Below are positions 44,761 to 55,304 of a stretch of DNA of 64,000 bases, piece by piece; the stretch's first letter is position 1; the number at the start of each line of letters is the position of its first letter. Position numbers and translations under genes: made by a program. This DNA comes from Clavulina sp. PMI_390. Lineage: Eukaryota; Basidiomycota; Agaricomycetes; Cantharellales; Hydnaceae. Where the stretch lies: the NCBI GenBank assembly GCA_015039315.1, contig WIDE01000055.1, forward strand, positions 128,621 through 192,620, in the 5' to 3' direction. Under the pieces are notes generated by a model, which was not told the origin of the DNA, did no database searches, and saw only the letters and a list, made by a program, of their open reading frames with translations.

Positions 44761-45007
44761 ATATTGGTTGGTTTGTAACAGTTTACAAATGCTATTCAAA
44801 TTGCAGATCGGTCCGATCCAAATAGCGGGCCGTGGTCTCTTTTACACGGTCTGGCACGATGACCTCCATGCTGGAAGCACGGAGTCGGCTTACTGAGGGG
44901 CAAAATTCCTGGAATTTCAGTTATATCGTGCTTGATATTGATTCTACGTGGTCCGCAATTGAGTCAGACTCGGATGGGCCATTGTAGCATTCCAGCTACT
45001 ACTCTGA

Positions 45008-46815
45008 TCACATATACTTCAAAACGGCCACCTCAATATAACCAATATCAGGGGATCTGTAACAAAGATCTGTTCGTGTCAGCCAAATGCCAGAGCGGAC
45101 ACACACGCTGCCTTCGCCAGTCGCAGGTGCTGCGTCCAGCCCGGAATATTCCAAGGCTGTCCGCCCATCGGATGATCTCTTTCTCATGAGACAAAATGTA
45201 ACGACGGGAATCCTTTCCAGGGGCACATAGGGGGGGTTAGAGTCGCCGATATAGGGATTCTGGGGAATATTTTCACTTCCCGGGCCATAAGTTCGTGGGT
45301 TTATGCTGTCGGCTAGGGGAGGATACAGATTGGTTGAAAATATGTGTCCAAATCTCCACCCATGGATCATTTTGGGGGAGCCTTCAAAGCAGTCTTCGCA
45401 GACCCAGGTGTGGTGGTGAAGCAAAGTGGGGATTCCATTAGGAGAAATGGATAGGTAGATGACGGTGAGCTCATTACTACCAAATCCCATAGCTTTCAGG
45501 AGTAAGATAGTCTGGCCATTTGAAGTCAGGAATGGGTGCTCCTCGCTCCATATGTAGAACTTGGAGGAACTATCCCTTGGGGAAGGCTGACAAGTAACCT
45601 CGATTGTGGGTGGATTGCTAAGTGGGATAGGACTTTCGGCGGAAATTTCTTGCGTAGCAGAGGATGCTGGAACGAAAGCGATTCTGATCCCATGTTCCAC
45701 AAAGAATGAGACGATATGGTAAAGATCCCCAGATGGGCTCAGCCAAGAGCCGGGGCTACGCATGTTTTTGTGTAGCGGTGAAGGAATATAGAGATAGGTG
45801 CGGAGGGTATCTTGTCTCCAGTTCCAGACGGACGCGAAAGGAGAAGGTACAGGCCAAGGGTAGGGCCCAACCGGGTCCCACCATGCCGAAGATTCTTGCT
45901 TGACCAGCACAGAGTCTCCCGAAAGAACAACATTGTGGTCTGGAACGTTAGAGATGGGTATGTCACGCTCGGCGACGATGGATACTGATGGGGAGTCACC
46001 CTCAGCACAGTTAAGTCGGAGGATGGCGGCATGGACTCTAAATACAAGGCAGGTAAGATATAGGCTAACCTTCCGACGAAGCAAGCGTCACTGACCGCAA
46101 GTCTTCTGCATCGGCAGTTGAACCGAATCTATTGTGATCCTGGACCACCAGGATATGAAACGCTTTGTTGACAGTGGAGTATTCATAGGAATCGATCCTC
46201 AACCACGACATGCCATGATCTCTGATGCCTTCAAGAGAACAAAATGCAGCGGGCTGAACATCACCGCCGGAAGATGCGTGAAGAATGTCCCAACAACATA
46301 TAATTTCGCCTACCGCTATGATCCAGCGGCCTCCAGGTAAGATATGCACGTCAGACATAGAATTTATGATGCGTCTACCCTCCTCCACGTCCCCAAAAAG
46401 ATCATCCTCTGGAGGAGCGAGACGAAATATTAACTGCTCCGAAGCAGATGGTGACTTTTTGGCTTTTTTGAGCTGCTTTGCATATCTTTGGGAGCGACTA
46501 GCGAGTGTAATGAGGGCAGGAACCGACATGGTTGTAAGGGGGAAAGCAGATTCGGGAATTAGTTCATCAAACAACATCTGGCGCAGTAACGCGAGCCATA
46601 GTCCTTTGCTTCTCATGATAATGGATTGAAGCTTATGATTCGTCTATAGACACAACGGGGAGGATATCAAGACCTTTTGAAGCTGTGGTCCCAACCTCCA
46701 TAGTGTATTTGGTACTCACCCAAGATAGACGTACAGCCGACGAGACATCTAGCTTTTCAGCGATAGACAGAATGACCTCAATGGGAAGTTCGATGAAACC
46801 TAGTTTTCTTCTCAT
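45008..46815 (-). CDS. Family A F-box protein, copy 7
   Basis: Exons 46815-46720, 46643-46096 and 46037-45008; 557 residues. The F-box is FIELPIEVILSIAEKLDVSS, AVRLSW, then TNHKLQSIIMRSKGLW. Next: LITLASRSQRYAKQLKK, HILPGGRWIIAVGEIICCWD, then in exon 3 VHAAILRLNC, SVSIVAERDIPISN, FASVWNWRQDTLRT, LSPSGDLYHIV, YLSISPNGIPTLLHHHTWVC and the ending VCVRSGIWLTRTD. It pairs with copy 6. Exon 2 uses a GTCAGT donor, supported by the phase and by homology at the join (DLR-VHAAIL). Only 165 bp separate its start from the stop of the next minus-strand gene. Confidence 0.85.
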
Positions 46816-46980
46816 CCTCGTGCCTTATGTGTACCTTGTGAGCGGCAGCAGGGCGATGGTGGTCAACCTTGACTCGGAGCAAAGTGTCCGTCAACAATTA
46901 ACATCCCATGAGGCAAACAAAATAATATATTCCGAGATACGACTAACTGTTCCACGGGCAGGGGGTATTCTATTATTACA

Positions 46981-48592
46981 CTAATTATTCAAACGGGTGA
47001 AAGTCATCACCATCTCTAGCCAAAGCACCTGGAACTCCTCGCGACTGGCGAAGTGGACAACCGTCGGAGACCATGACGGACTATGATAGCCATGGTCACT
47101 AATGTGGCCCATACCATGCGCAATCCAGCCGGCTTCGGGCGCCATTGTCTCCGGCGTTGTCATGATGCGTGCAGGGTGACTGCGCGAAATATGTGGATCC
47201 AAATGGATCGGCCATGGAGCCACGAACGGACGAGGGGATTTTTGGGGAAGCATCACATAGGGATTATTTGAAAGCCCTTCATCTGGCCCGTCCCCATACT
47301 CGGTGATGATCTGATTCCGCCTTCTCATGTCCGCCGAACAGACTTCATCACGAGGGATGTCGAGAAAGACAACGACGGACCTCTGCCCACGAGGGACATT
47401 CATGTCTCCAGACAGCTTTGTTACCTCCATAATCTGGCGGCCAGGTATGAGGTCTGATGCAAGAATCTCTCCACATTTGAGCCTTGGCTCTTCCGTTCCC
47501 ATTCGCGAGAATGGACCAAAGTGCATATCGGGGTCATCCGCGGAGAGATGGCAGTCCCAGGGCCATGATATACCCGTTTCATCAATGCTTGAAGATTCCG
47601 GGGACCTTTGCCATCGAAAGTCCTGCTCTGTTAGAGTGCGGAACGTGACCGCGAGGATTTCAGACCCATGGGCTCCATATGGTGCCGTGTAAATACCTGC
47701 GTCAATCGGATTACGCGGGCTACGCGACCACATTGGAGAGGAAGGGGAGAGAATTGGGAGGTATGGAATAGGAGCGTGTGGCCCTTCATATGCTCGAGTC
47801 ATCATTGCGGAACACAGCAAATTGCCACGTTCGTCAAGGCTAGCACCGCGAAGAGAAGGTAACAAGGATGGAGAAGGGTATAGGCGTACAGGAATATCTT
47901 TTCGGCGCAGTCTATCTGGCTCCCATTCATTCCAGAATCGAGCCTCGGGAGGGTATAGCATAACGTTTTGGGGCAAGCGCTTGCTCCATGGGTAGGGTGA
48001 TTCGGCCTGCCCTTCGAGAAAGGCATTGTGGAGGGTAATCATAGGAGAGCGAGCGCTACCGTGGTCACCCAACACGAGGTGGCTGCCCCAGTGAAACAGC
48101 ATCAATGACGTACCAGGTAGAACTTCAAGCTCCGCAGTTTCAGTAATACTCTGAATGACATCGAGCCACGAGAAGACGATTAAGCCGGCTCGCGTGTTTA
48201 CTTGCATGGGGGCTGAAACGTAATCGGAATGGGGCATCCACCACCCTAGATAAGGCACCCATCTCCGAAGGCCATGGTAGAGCTGCATGCATGATGCAGC
48301 ATCCCAAGTGGCGAGGATAGCTTCGATATTTCGACTATCGGCGACACTGAAATTGTCACCAGGGCATATTAGAAGGATCTGAGCGCAGTGTTTAACCCAG
48401 AGGATGTCGTCAAGCGCGATACTCCGTAGGCGCTGACATGTGACTGTGACGACGAGCAAATCTGATGGAGCGAGGTGGTTGAGAATCTCCAGCAGGAGCT
48501 CGTCTGGATATTCTAGTAGCTTGCAATCAGACTAAAGTCGCCGTCAGAATACAGAAAAAATAACTATCGAGTCTGCAGGTCCGGCGCACCAT
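46981..48592 (-). CDS. F-box protein resembling FBXO31
   Basis: Main exon 48531-46981; 517 residues with the proposed start. The F-box is KLLEYPDELLLEILNHLAPS, DLLVVTVTCQRLRSIALDD, followed by ILWVKHCAQILLICPG. The next block YHGLRRWVPYLGWWMPHSDY, then VSAPMQVNTRAGLIVFSW, matches the start of the FBXO31-type substrate domain (W-W-x-P with a following strand). No ATG exists in the main exon before the F-box. An ATG at 48592-48590 followed at once by a GTGCGC donor and a 58-nt intron gives MSDCKLLEYPD in frame, and a stop lies just upstream, so I propose a 3-nt first coding exon. The rest of the protein is Pro/Trp-rich with no known motif. It is a likely SCF adaptor, unrelated to family A. Confidence 0.75.
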
Positions 48593-49592
48593 TGAGGAGA
48601 TGGAAGAACAAGTTCGGTGAGTTGATTCTTATCTTTACCCTAATTAGTCAACCAGCATCACACTTGTGCCATGGCTTGAAGTTTCAGATGACAACTCGGT
48701 CCGGTCTTATCAATCTTTTTCCAACACTAGGTGGAGATTTATAGTGGATCCCAGAATAGTTTCATCATGATCACCATCTTACTCTTAGTCACCTCCGAGG
48801 CTCTCTGACACGCGTCTCGAGTCATCTAAGCATCTCGCTTCCTTTATATCACTCAACATAACGCATACATTCATATATGGCGAATCCCCTGCTGTGCATC
48901 ACGGCGATTTCTAGCCACCGAGGGAATCTAGCTCCCCAAATGGCCTACCTTTTCGCAAGCACTCCTCATCGATGAGGTGAGCCTTCTGTTCAATATTCTC
49001 ATAATTTGATAAAACTCTCCACGCGTCTGCCCGACATCTCCTTATACCTCTGTTTTCACTCTAGCGTCATTCCTCTTGTGCTTGTCGTTCGCTGGTCGTT
49101 CATTGACTTGGCCCCCACCTCTTTCCTTCCAACTTGATGGAACCGAAGGCGACAGCATTATTCCATCAACTTCAGCGGGCGCTAGCTTCACACCAAGGTG
49201 AACGAGTCTGTCAATAGACAAATCTTTAGCTTTACGTCTCCATATTGTCCAAGCACTGGCGCCCAAAACCATTCTGGGTGCTCGCTCGGCCATGGTCGAA
49301 TTTTCTCCGTGTCTCGGAGTTGCTTGGCCGCTGACTACCCCATGGCTTTGCTGAGCACTCAAAACCACCTCCACACCATCCATCTTACCCTATCCTCCAT
49401 GTGGTGAGATTTTCAAAATTCATCGCCCTGAGTCCCAGGCTGACCTAAATGGCTGCCCGCACAGTCTTTAAGGTCCACTTCAGATGCCAGAGAGGGGATA
49501 TTTTTAGAGAAGATAGTAATGTTGGATGGAATCAACCTGATAGGCCCCGCATGAGGCTTCCCGAAGGTGACCGAGGGATGAGTGGCTCAGCC
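48593..49592. other. Intergenic, about 1 kb, no supportable gene
   Basis: Contains the promoter of the FBXO31-like gene and the upstream region of the first tandem regulator. A minus-strand frame at 49042-49383 (GASAWTIWRRKAKDLSIDR) is open for 113 codons but has no partner exon or recognised domain; I leave it uncalled. Confidence 0.4.
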
Positions 49593-49608
49593 GGTTGACG
49601 TGACGACC
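49593..49608. promoter_or_regulatory. Inverted repeat GGTTG-N6-CGACC before regulator R2
   Basis: An imperfect palindrome 67-82 bp before the start codon of R2. It lies in a 20-bp block (49591-49610) that matches the block before R3 at 17 of 20 positions. Zn2Cys6 dimers usually bind paired short half-sites, so it is a candidate operator. Confidence 0.5.
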
Positions 49609-49674
49609 CCCACAAGCTCTCGTGTTCAGATGCCTCGAGTTCAGCCTGTTGAAGCAAGTTGACGACTGCTTGGT

Positions 49675-51791
49675 ATGCAAAACGTGGTTAGCATACCTCT
49701 CGCCAGAGGGACTGCTTGCCTCCGCTGTCGCAAGCTCAAAGCAGTGAGTCAATCGCATCATAGCCTAGACGTGTCTCACTAAAAATCTCATTCGCGCTGC
49801 CGTATTTTCGCTCAATGGAAGAAATGCACCGGGTCAAGACCTCGGTGTGGCCGATGTCAACGTCTCAAAATCCAATGTTTCTACACCAGTGAGGCAGCTC
49901 AGCAAGTCGCACACGATTCACCCCCAGAAATCCTGCAAGCCCGTGCCTTGGAACTGCAATTGGCTATCAATAAAGTCTTACTATCTTCGAAGCACGATCT
50001 TTTGTTGATTTCAGCAGGGCTGCGAGAGCGAATTAATCGGATGGGGACATTTTACGGCCAGCCACAGCCTACCCAGACATCAATCCCCCTATATATATGC
50101 TGCGAAGACGGGAAGCTCGACGTGCTTGCCTCGCGGCTCTCAAGTAGCAGAAGAAACCTCTCAATTGATCCCCAGGTGGGAGATACTTGCGACGCTGAAA
50201 TAGCAATCGTAGAACACACCTTGGATTCATTCCAATGGACGAAAGGAGAAGAGCTCCCTCTACCGATGTCTCTCTATCTGTACGTTCATCACTAAGACAC
50301 AATGCCACCTTCTCAGTTACGACTCTACAGTATAGGGATATTCCTACCGTATCGTTCGCACTTCAACTTTTACATCCCTCTTCCTGAATTCCTTCCTCGT
50401 CTATCCCTTCCTCTTTCACACCCATCCTCTATCCACCCTTGTCTGCGCAGTGCTCTTCACTTAGCATCGTGCAGCATACTAGGAGGGCATTGGGCTGATC
50501 TGGAGCTTTATTTTACCGAGCGCACCCGTCATTTCCTAGAGGAAGCTCTCATGTTTGCTAACTCTGGGCACATAACCCAATTTCTCTGGGCCAGTGTTCT
50601 ATTCGCCTCCTACCTCGCACGAGCACAACGTGTGGGAGAGAGCTATGCGATTATCTCCCCAGCCAGCCAGTTGGTGACAGCTTGCGGTCTCGGATCCACT
50701 CACAACCCGGAAGTCGATCGTGGGTATCGGCCAGACCAATTCTTGCTACCTCCACCTGCCACTGAGGCCGAGGCTATCGAACGTATTTGGCTGGCCCAAT
50801 CAGTTTTCATCACTGATCGGTCTTTGAGTGTGTTGGCTGGATGTGCCGGAACCTTTGTTTGCGATCCAAGGTGGAGGCCTGTTATGGATGAGCCTGAAAT
50901 CACGTACCCTTGGTTTAAGGTCCGTTTTTCAACTTGTCTTCCTCGCTCGCTGGTTCATATGGCATCGGGATTTACAGTCGCTCATTATAAGTGAAGAAAG
51001 CTTGTCAAAGATGTGGCAGTCGGAGATGCATCGGAACGTCTCAATCACTCATCTCTTTATCGAAGTGATTACCGTCTCCCGCTCCGTTCGTGGTGTGTAG
51101 CTCCTATTTTTCTTCCGCTTGTGAATTGACAAGAGTATTGACCGCGACACTTTAGAAAACCAATCCATTCTAGACGAAACGGAGCTTATGTCCCTCAAGT
51201 CGTTCATTCGTTTTCATGACTCCAGAATCCCTCCACTCTCTGGCACACCAAACAATTCAAACTCCAATATTCTCCTCTCACATGCGACCTTGTATGGGAG
51301 CTCGGCTATTCTCCACAGCCACTTCGCTAGAAAAAATGCCAAGGCAAGACGCGAAATGCTGCGGTGTGCACAAAAGCTGGTGGAGATATGCAAGCAGCTT
51401 CAAGGGCACAGAGACCTTCGCGTTATCCAGTCGTCTCTCGTACCAATGGTCAGTTCTAGTTTGCTCCTACCAGGCTGGCATCCTCTAACAGAAACTGACA
51501 CACCCCAAGTTCCATATGATGAATGCCATTCGAATCCTCGCTCACGAACTACGAAGATCTGCTGTGCAAGAGAACGCAGCTCTTTCAACCGAATACTGCC
51601 ATTCTATTGAAGTCCTTCTTGACTTTCTTGGCGGCATGACAACATTGTATCCAGCTTGGAGTGAGTGAACACACCCCCGTATGTACCTGGCACCAGTCGC
51701 CTTGGTGTTTATTTCATACTCCCTTCTAGAGCACTCTCCGGAGCTGATCAAAGACACTCTGGCTGCAGCAATTAGATCATTGACGAATTGA
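49675..51791 (+). CDS. Zn(II)2Cys6 transcription factor, tandem copy R2
   Basis: Seven exons: 49675-49743, 49822-50279, 50331-50919, 50978-51092, 51156-51448, 51510-51660 and 51730-51791; 578 residues. The zinc cluster is Cys15, 18, 25, 32, 35 and 42 (CLRCRKLKAKC, then TGSRPRCGRCQRLKIQC), split by intron 1. After a linker helix (ILQARALELQLAINKVLLSS) comes the shared middle domain: GIFLPYRSHFNFYIPLPEFL, HPSSIHPCLRSALHLASC, FLWASVLFASYLARAQR, RIWLAQSVFITDRSLSVLAG, and the late blocks SLSKMWQSEMHRNVSI, LKSFIRFHDSRIPPLS and YCHSIEVLLDFLGG. It is a predicted nuclear DNA-binding regulator. Exons 3-7 are 589, 115, 293, 151 and 62 nt, the same as in R3-R5. The intron 1 acceptor has a poor pyrimidine tract but is fixed by the cluster. 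Confidence 0.88.
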
Positions 51792-52344
51792 CGAATGCCT
51801 CGTATTCTTGTTTACACTTCATCTAATCAAAGGCCTGGCTTTTGGTATGCTGCGCTGCCACAAGGTCGATAAACACGATAGCTAATTGGCAACAAGGCGT
51901 TTACAACGATATGTTGCACGGTGGAAACTCTGCCTTACCTTGTTTCCCTTCTTGCAATCTCGGCCGCCTCTGAATGATCGCGACCCAGCTAGTCATGGAT
52001 CTATGGCGAAGAGAGCATATACAAGCGCCCGTGTTCATCACCGCGTTAGCTTCCACGTAGAGGTTACAATGCCCGCAGCGTCTCGGGGAGATTGGGGGGG
52101 CAGTAATTGTTAGTGGAGATTTAGATTAACGAGCCAACACCCGACATACGGTGGTGGGACTACTTCTCCGAATGAATGACCATGGTGATTTCAACCCGGG
52201 CTACGCATGTTCCTCGACAATTTCCGGGGAACAGGGTATTTAAATGACGTGGAAGAGGCAATAAACGTCTCATGCCGAGACGGCTTCGTGGGGAGCTCTC
52301 CAGAGATGATTGACGCTAGGCTGGGGTAGATCGACCGGTTGGCC
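51792..52344. other. Spacer between R2 and R3
   Basis: About 550 bases with no gene. It should include R2's 3' UTR and the upstream part of R3's promoter. Confidence 0.4.
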
Positions 52345-52360
52345 GGTTGGCTTGGCGACC
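52345..52360. promoter_or_regulatory. Inverted repeat GGTTG-N6-CGACC before regulator R3
   Basis: Lies 61-76 bp before the R3 start. An extra CGACCGGTTG directly upstream (52332-52341) gives further half-sites. Same arrangement as before R2 and R4. Confidence 0.5.
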
Positions 52361-52420
52361 CCTTACACTTTGACCGAGTCAAGTACCTTCGCTTCTGCCT
52401 CAACAAGCAGGTAAGGTCCT

Positions 52421-54552
52421 ATGCAGAGAGAAGGAGGCATCATAACTCTTGCACGAGGGGCTGCTTGTGTCCCCTGTCGCAAGCTCAAAACGGTGAGTGT
52501 CTTCGTGCACCTCACCCATTTTTCCATTTCCCACGTTCGCTTCTCTTCTCACGATGTTGGATTTTTGTACCATCTCAAGAAATGCAGTGGATCAAGACCG
52601 AGCTGCGAACGATGTCGACGTTTTGAAAGGCAATGTGTTTACGCTGGTGGTGCAGCTAAACAACCACTTCGCAATGCTTCACCCAAGGTTCTACAGGCTC
52701 GCGCCATGGAACTCCAACTAACCATAAGCAAGATGCTACTATCCTCGAAGCACAATCTGTCTATGATTTCGGCGGGACTTCGGGATCGAATCGACCGCTT
52801 AGGAACATCCCATGGACAATCGCCTCCTCCTCATTCCTCGATCCCTATATACATATGTTCCGAAGAGTGCAAGCTCGATGCCCTTGCCTCAAGACCTCGG
52901 AGCAGCAAGAGCTCTGCTGTAGGATTTCCGCGAGAGGGCGATACATATGAAACTGAGAGGCCAATTGTGGAACGCACTTTGGGCTCGTTTGATTGGGTGA
53001 AAGGAGAAGAGCTTCCTCTGCCGATGTCGCTTTACCTGTACGTCCGTGACTGTTCGGAAATGGCCACTATCTGAGCCTCAACTCCACAGCATCGGGATAT
53101 TCCTGCCATATCGCTCGCACTTCAACTTCTGCATCCCTCTTCCTGATTTCCTCAATCGACTCTCCATCCCGGCTTCACATCCCTCCTCCATCCATCCTTG
53201 CTTACGCCATGCTTGCCATCTCGCAGCATGTAACATCCTTGGAGGGCGTTGGGCTGATATAGAACCTCACTTCGCCAACCTTACTCGCCATTTCCTTAAC
53301 AAAGCCCTCATGCTTGCGAATCCCGAGCATATCACCCATTTCCTGTGGGCTAGCACCTTGTTTGCCTGCTACCTTGCAAGAGCACGGCGAGTCGAAGAGA
53401 GCTTTGCGGTCATCACTCCGGCCAGCCATCTAGCGATGGCTTGTGGCCTCCTGTGCACCCATAATCCGGAATCCGAAAGTGGTTACGCGCCAAACCAGTT
53501 TCTATTACCTCCTCCAGTGACTGAGGTTGAAGCACTCAACCGGATTTGGCTAGCGCACTCGGTGTTCATCACTGATCAATCATTGGGTGTTCTAACTGGA
53601 TGTCCCGGGACATTTGTGTGCGACGAACGGTGGCGACCATCCTTTGAGAAGGAGGAAATGGTTTATTCTTGGTTCAAGGTTGGTTTTTCGATCTTTTTCG
53701 CCAATTGACAACTAACATAGTGGTATATGCAGATGAAAATAGCAAGAGACGAGGAACTGTCAAAGGTTTGGCAGTCGGACATACATCGAAACGTCTCCAT
53801 GGCGCATCTTTTCCGGCGAGTGACCGCCGCTGCAGCCTGCATATCCAGTCCGTATCTCGCTATTCCACTCTCAATGGTTGATCAATCCATAATTCTGTTT
53901 CGCCCTATAGAAAATCAGGTTGTTGATGACGAAACGGACCCGGTCTCCCTCAAGTCCTTCATTCACTTTCACGATTCTCGAATTCCTCGGCTTTCTGAAG
54001 GGATTGGTAATTCGAACCCCCACGTCCTCTTTGCCCACGCAACACTCTATGGCAGTTCAGTGGTTCTACATAGTCTTCATGCCGGAGAAAGCGCCCAAGC
54101 GAGAGCCGAGATGCTACGATGTTCACGAGCATTGAGAGAGATATGCAAAGAGTTGCAGGGGCACAGAGATGCACGCAGTGTACAGTCATCCCTTGTACCG
54201 ATGGTTCGTTCCAATAGTCTTCTTCGGAGTTCGTGCGATATGGTAGGGGCTAACAGTGCGTTAGGTCCACATGATGAATGCAATCCGCATCTTCGCTCAC
54301 GAGTTACGGCGGCCTGATGTTCAAGAAAATGCGACTCTTTCCGCCGAATATTGTCATTCTATTGAAGTTCTTCTTGATTTCCTAAGCGATATGACGGTAT
54401 TATATCCAGCATGGAGTGAGTAACTATTTACTTGACCAAGTCGCCGAAAGTAAGATCCTTGGTAATCGACGTGTCACTCTGAATTTCTAGGGGACTCTCC
54501 GGTGCTTGTGAAAGACGTTCTCACGACGGCCATGGAATCGCTCAAGACCTAG
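52421..54552 (+). CDS. Zn(II)2Cys6 transcription factor, tandem copy R3
   Basis: Seven exons: 52421-52492, 52580-53037, 53090-53678, 53733-53847, 53911-54203, 54265-54415 and 54491-54552; 579 residues. The zinc cluster is Cys16, 19, 26, 33, 36 and 43 (CVPCRKLKTKC, then SGSRPSCERCRRFERQC). The middle blocks match R2: GIFLPYRSHFNFCIPLPDFL, HPSSIHPCLRHACHLAAC, FLWASTLFACYLARARR, RIWLAHSVFITDQSLGVLTG, then ELSKVWQSDIHRNVSM, LKSFIHFHDSRIPRLS and YCHSIEVLLDFLSD. Exons 2-7 have exactly the lengths of R2's (458, 589, 115, 293, 151, 62). Introns 1 (87 nt) and 4 (63 nt) contain no stop and are multiples of three, so retained-intron proteins are possible; retention of intron 1 would break the zinc cluster. 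Confidence 0.88.
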
Positions 54553-55203
54553 TCGACGCGGTCCAGTCTCATCTGCCCTTGGCACCCAAGCTCTGAACAT
54601 TATATTGTTATCTATGTGTCTCTCGTGACTTTAGGATCTATTTTAATACACGCTGGTCAATGGAGTCCGATAGCGCACGAGCCTCCTACCTGAGCGCATG
54701 AGGAATTGGCCAATCCTGTGATGCGAGTGACCACAACTAGCCTCGTTTCAGACCCTCGTACCCTGAGAATCATGGCGCGTCAAGCTGGGCAACCCAAGGC
54801 GAAACCTTGTCCAGCCACCCCGTCTCAATCTGGTCGGCCTCAATACATCGCGGAGGGTTCCGAATTTAGGCATAGACCAAACGCGAGCCAAAGCTGGGAA
54901 GGTGCGTATATTTAGCTTATTCAGATGAGTTCCTGCTCAGCTTCGTCTGGATAGAAATCTTCACTCTTTCCCTACGACCGGCAACACGTTCCCCGCGGCG
55001 TTATTGGAGCAGACCGTGACAGTTTTGGCAGCTATGGCCCTGATTACCTCCAGAGGCATCGTTACCCGATCCGGTGAGTAAGCGAAGATCCTATTCCGAA
55101 AGGATCGGGAAACAAAATGTGGCGCTCTCGCCAATCGCGGCTCATGTGATAACAACGTTGGAGGCGACGGACGAGCGCCACGGCTTGAGGGCCCAAACTG
55201 CCC
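54553..55203. other. Spacer between R3 and R4
   Basis: About 650 bases. Short ORFs on both strands (54706-54915 plus; 54961-55236 minus) show no recognised domain. Nothing else seen. Confidence 0.4.
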
Positions 55204-55219
55204 GGTCGGCCTCACGACC
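55204..55219. promoter_or_regulatory. Inverted repeat GGTCG-N6-CGACC before regulator R4
   Basis: A perfect 5+5 palindrome with a 6-bp spacer, 86-101 bp before the R4 start. It is the best copy of the element shared by the tandem regulators. Confidence 0.55.
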
Positions 55220-55304
55220 TCCATATCATTTCGCATGAGTCAAATATCCCTCTTAGACTTTACCAAGGTTCTGTGTCGATCCATATTTCTACAGTATACG
55301 AAGG

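Noticed and set aside
49042..49383. 113-codon minus-strand frame containing GASAWTIWRRKAKD
   Set aside because: No companion exon, domain or paralogue; left as intergenic although it is the most coding-like of the unassigned frames in that spacer.
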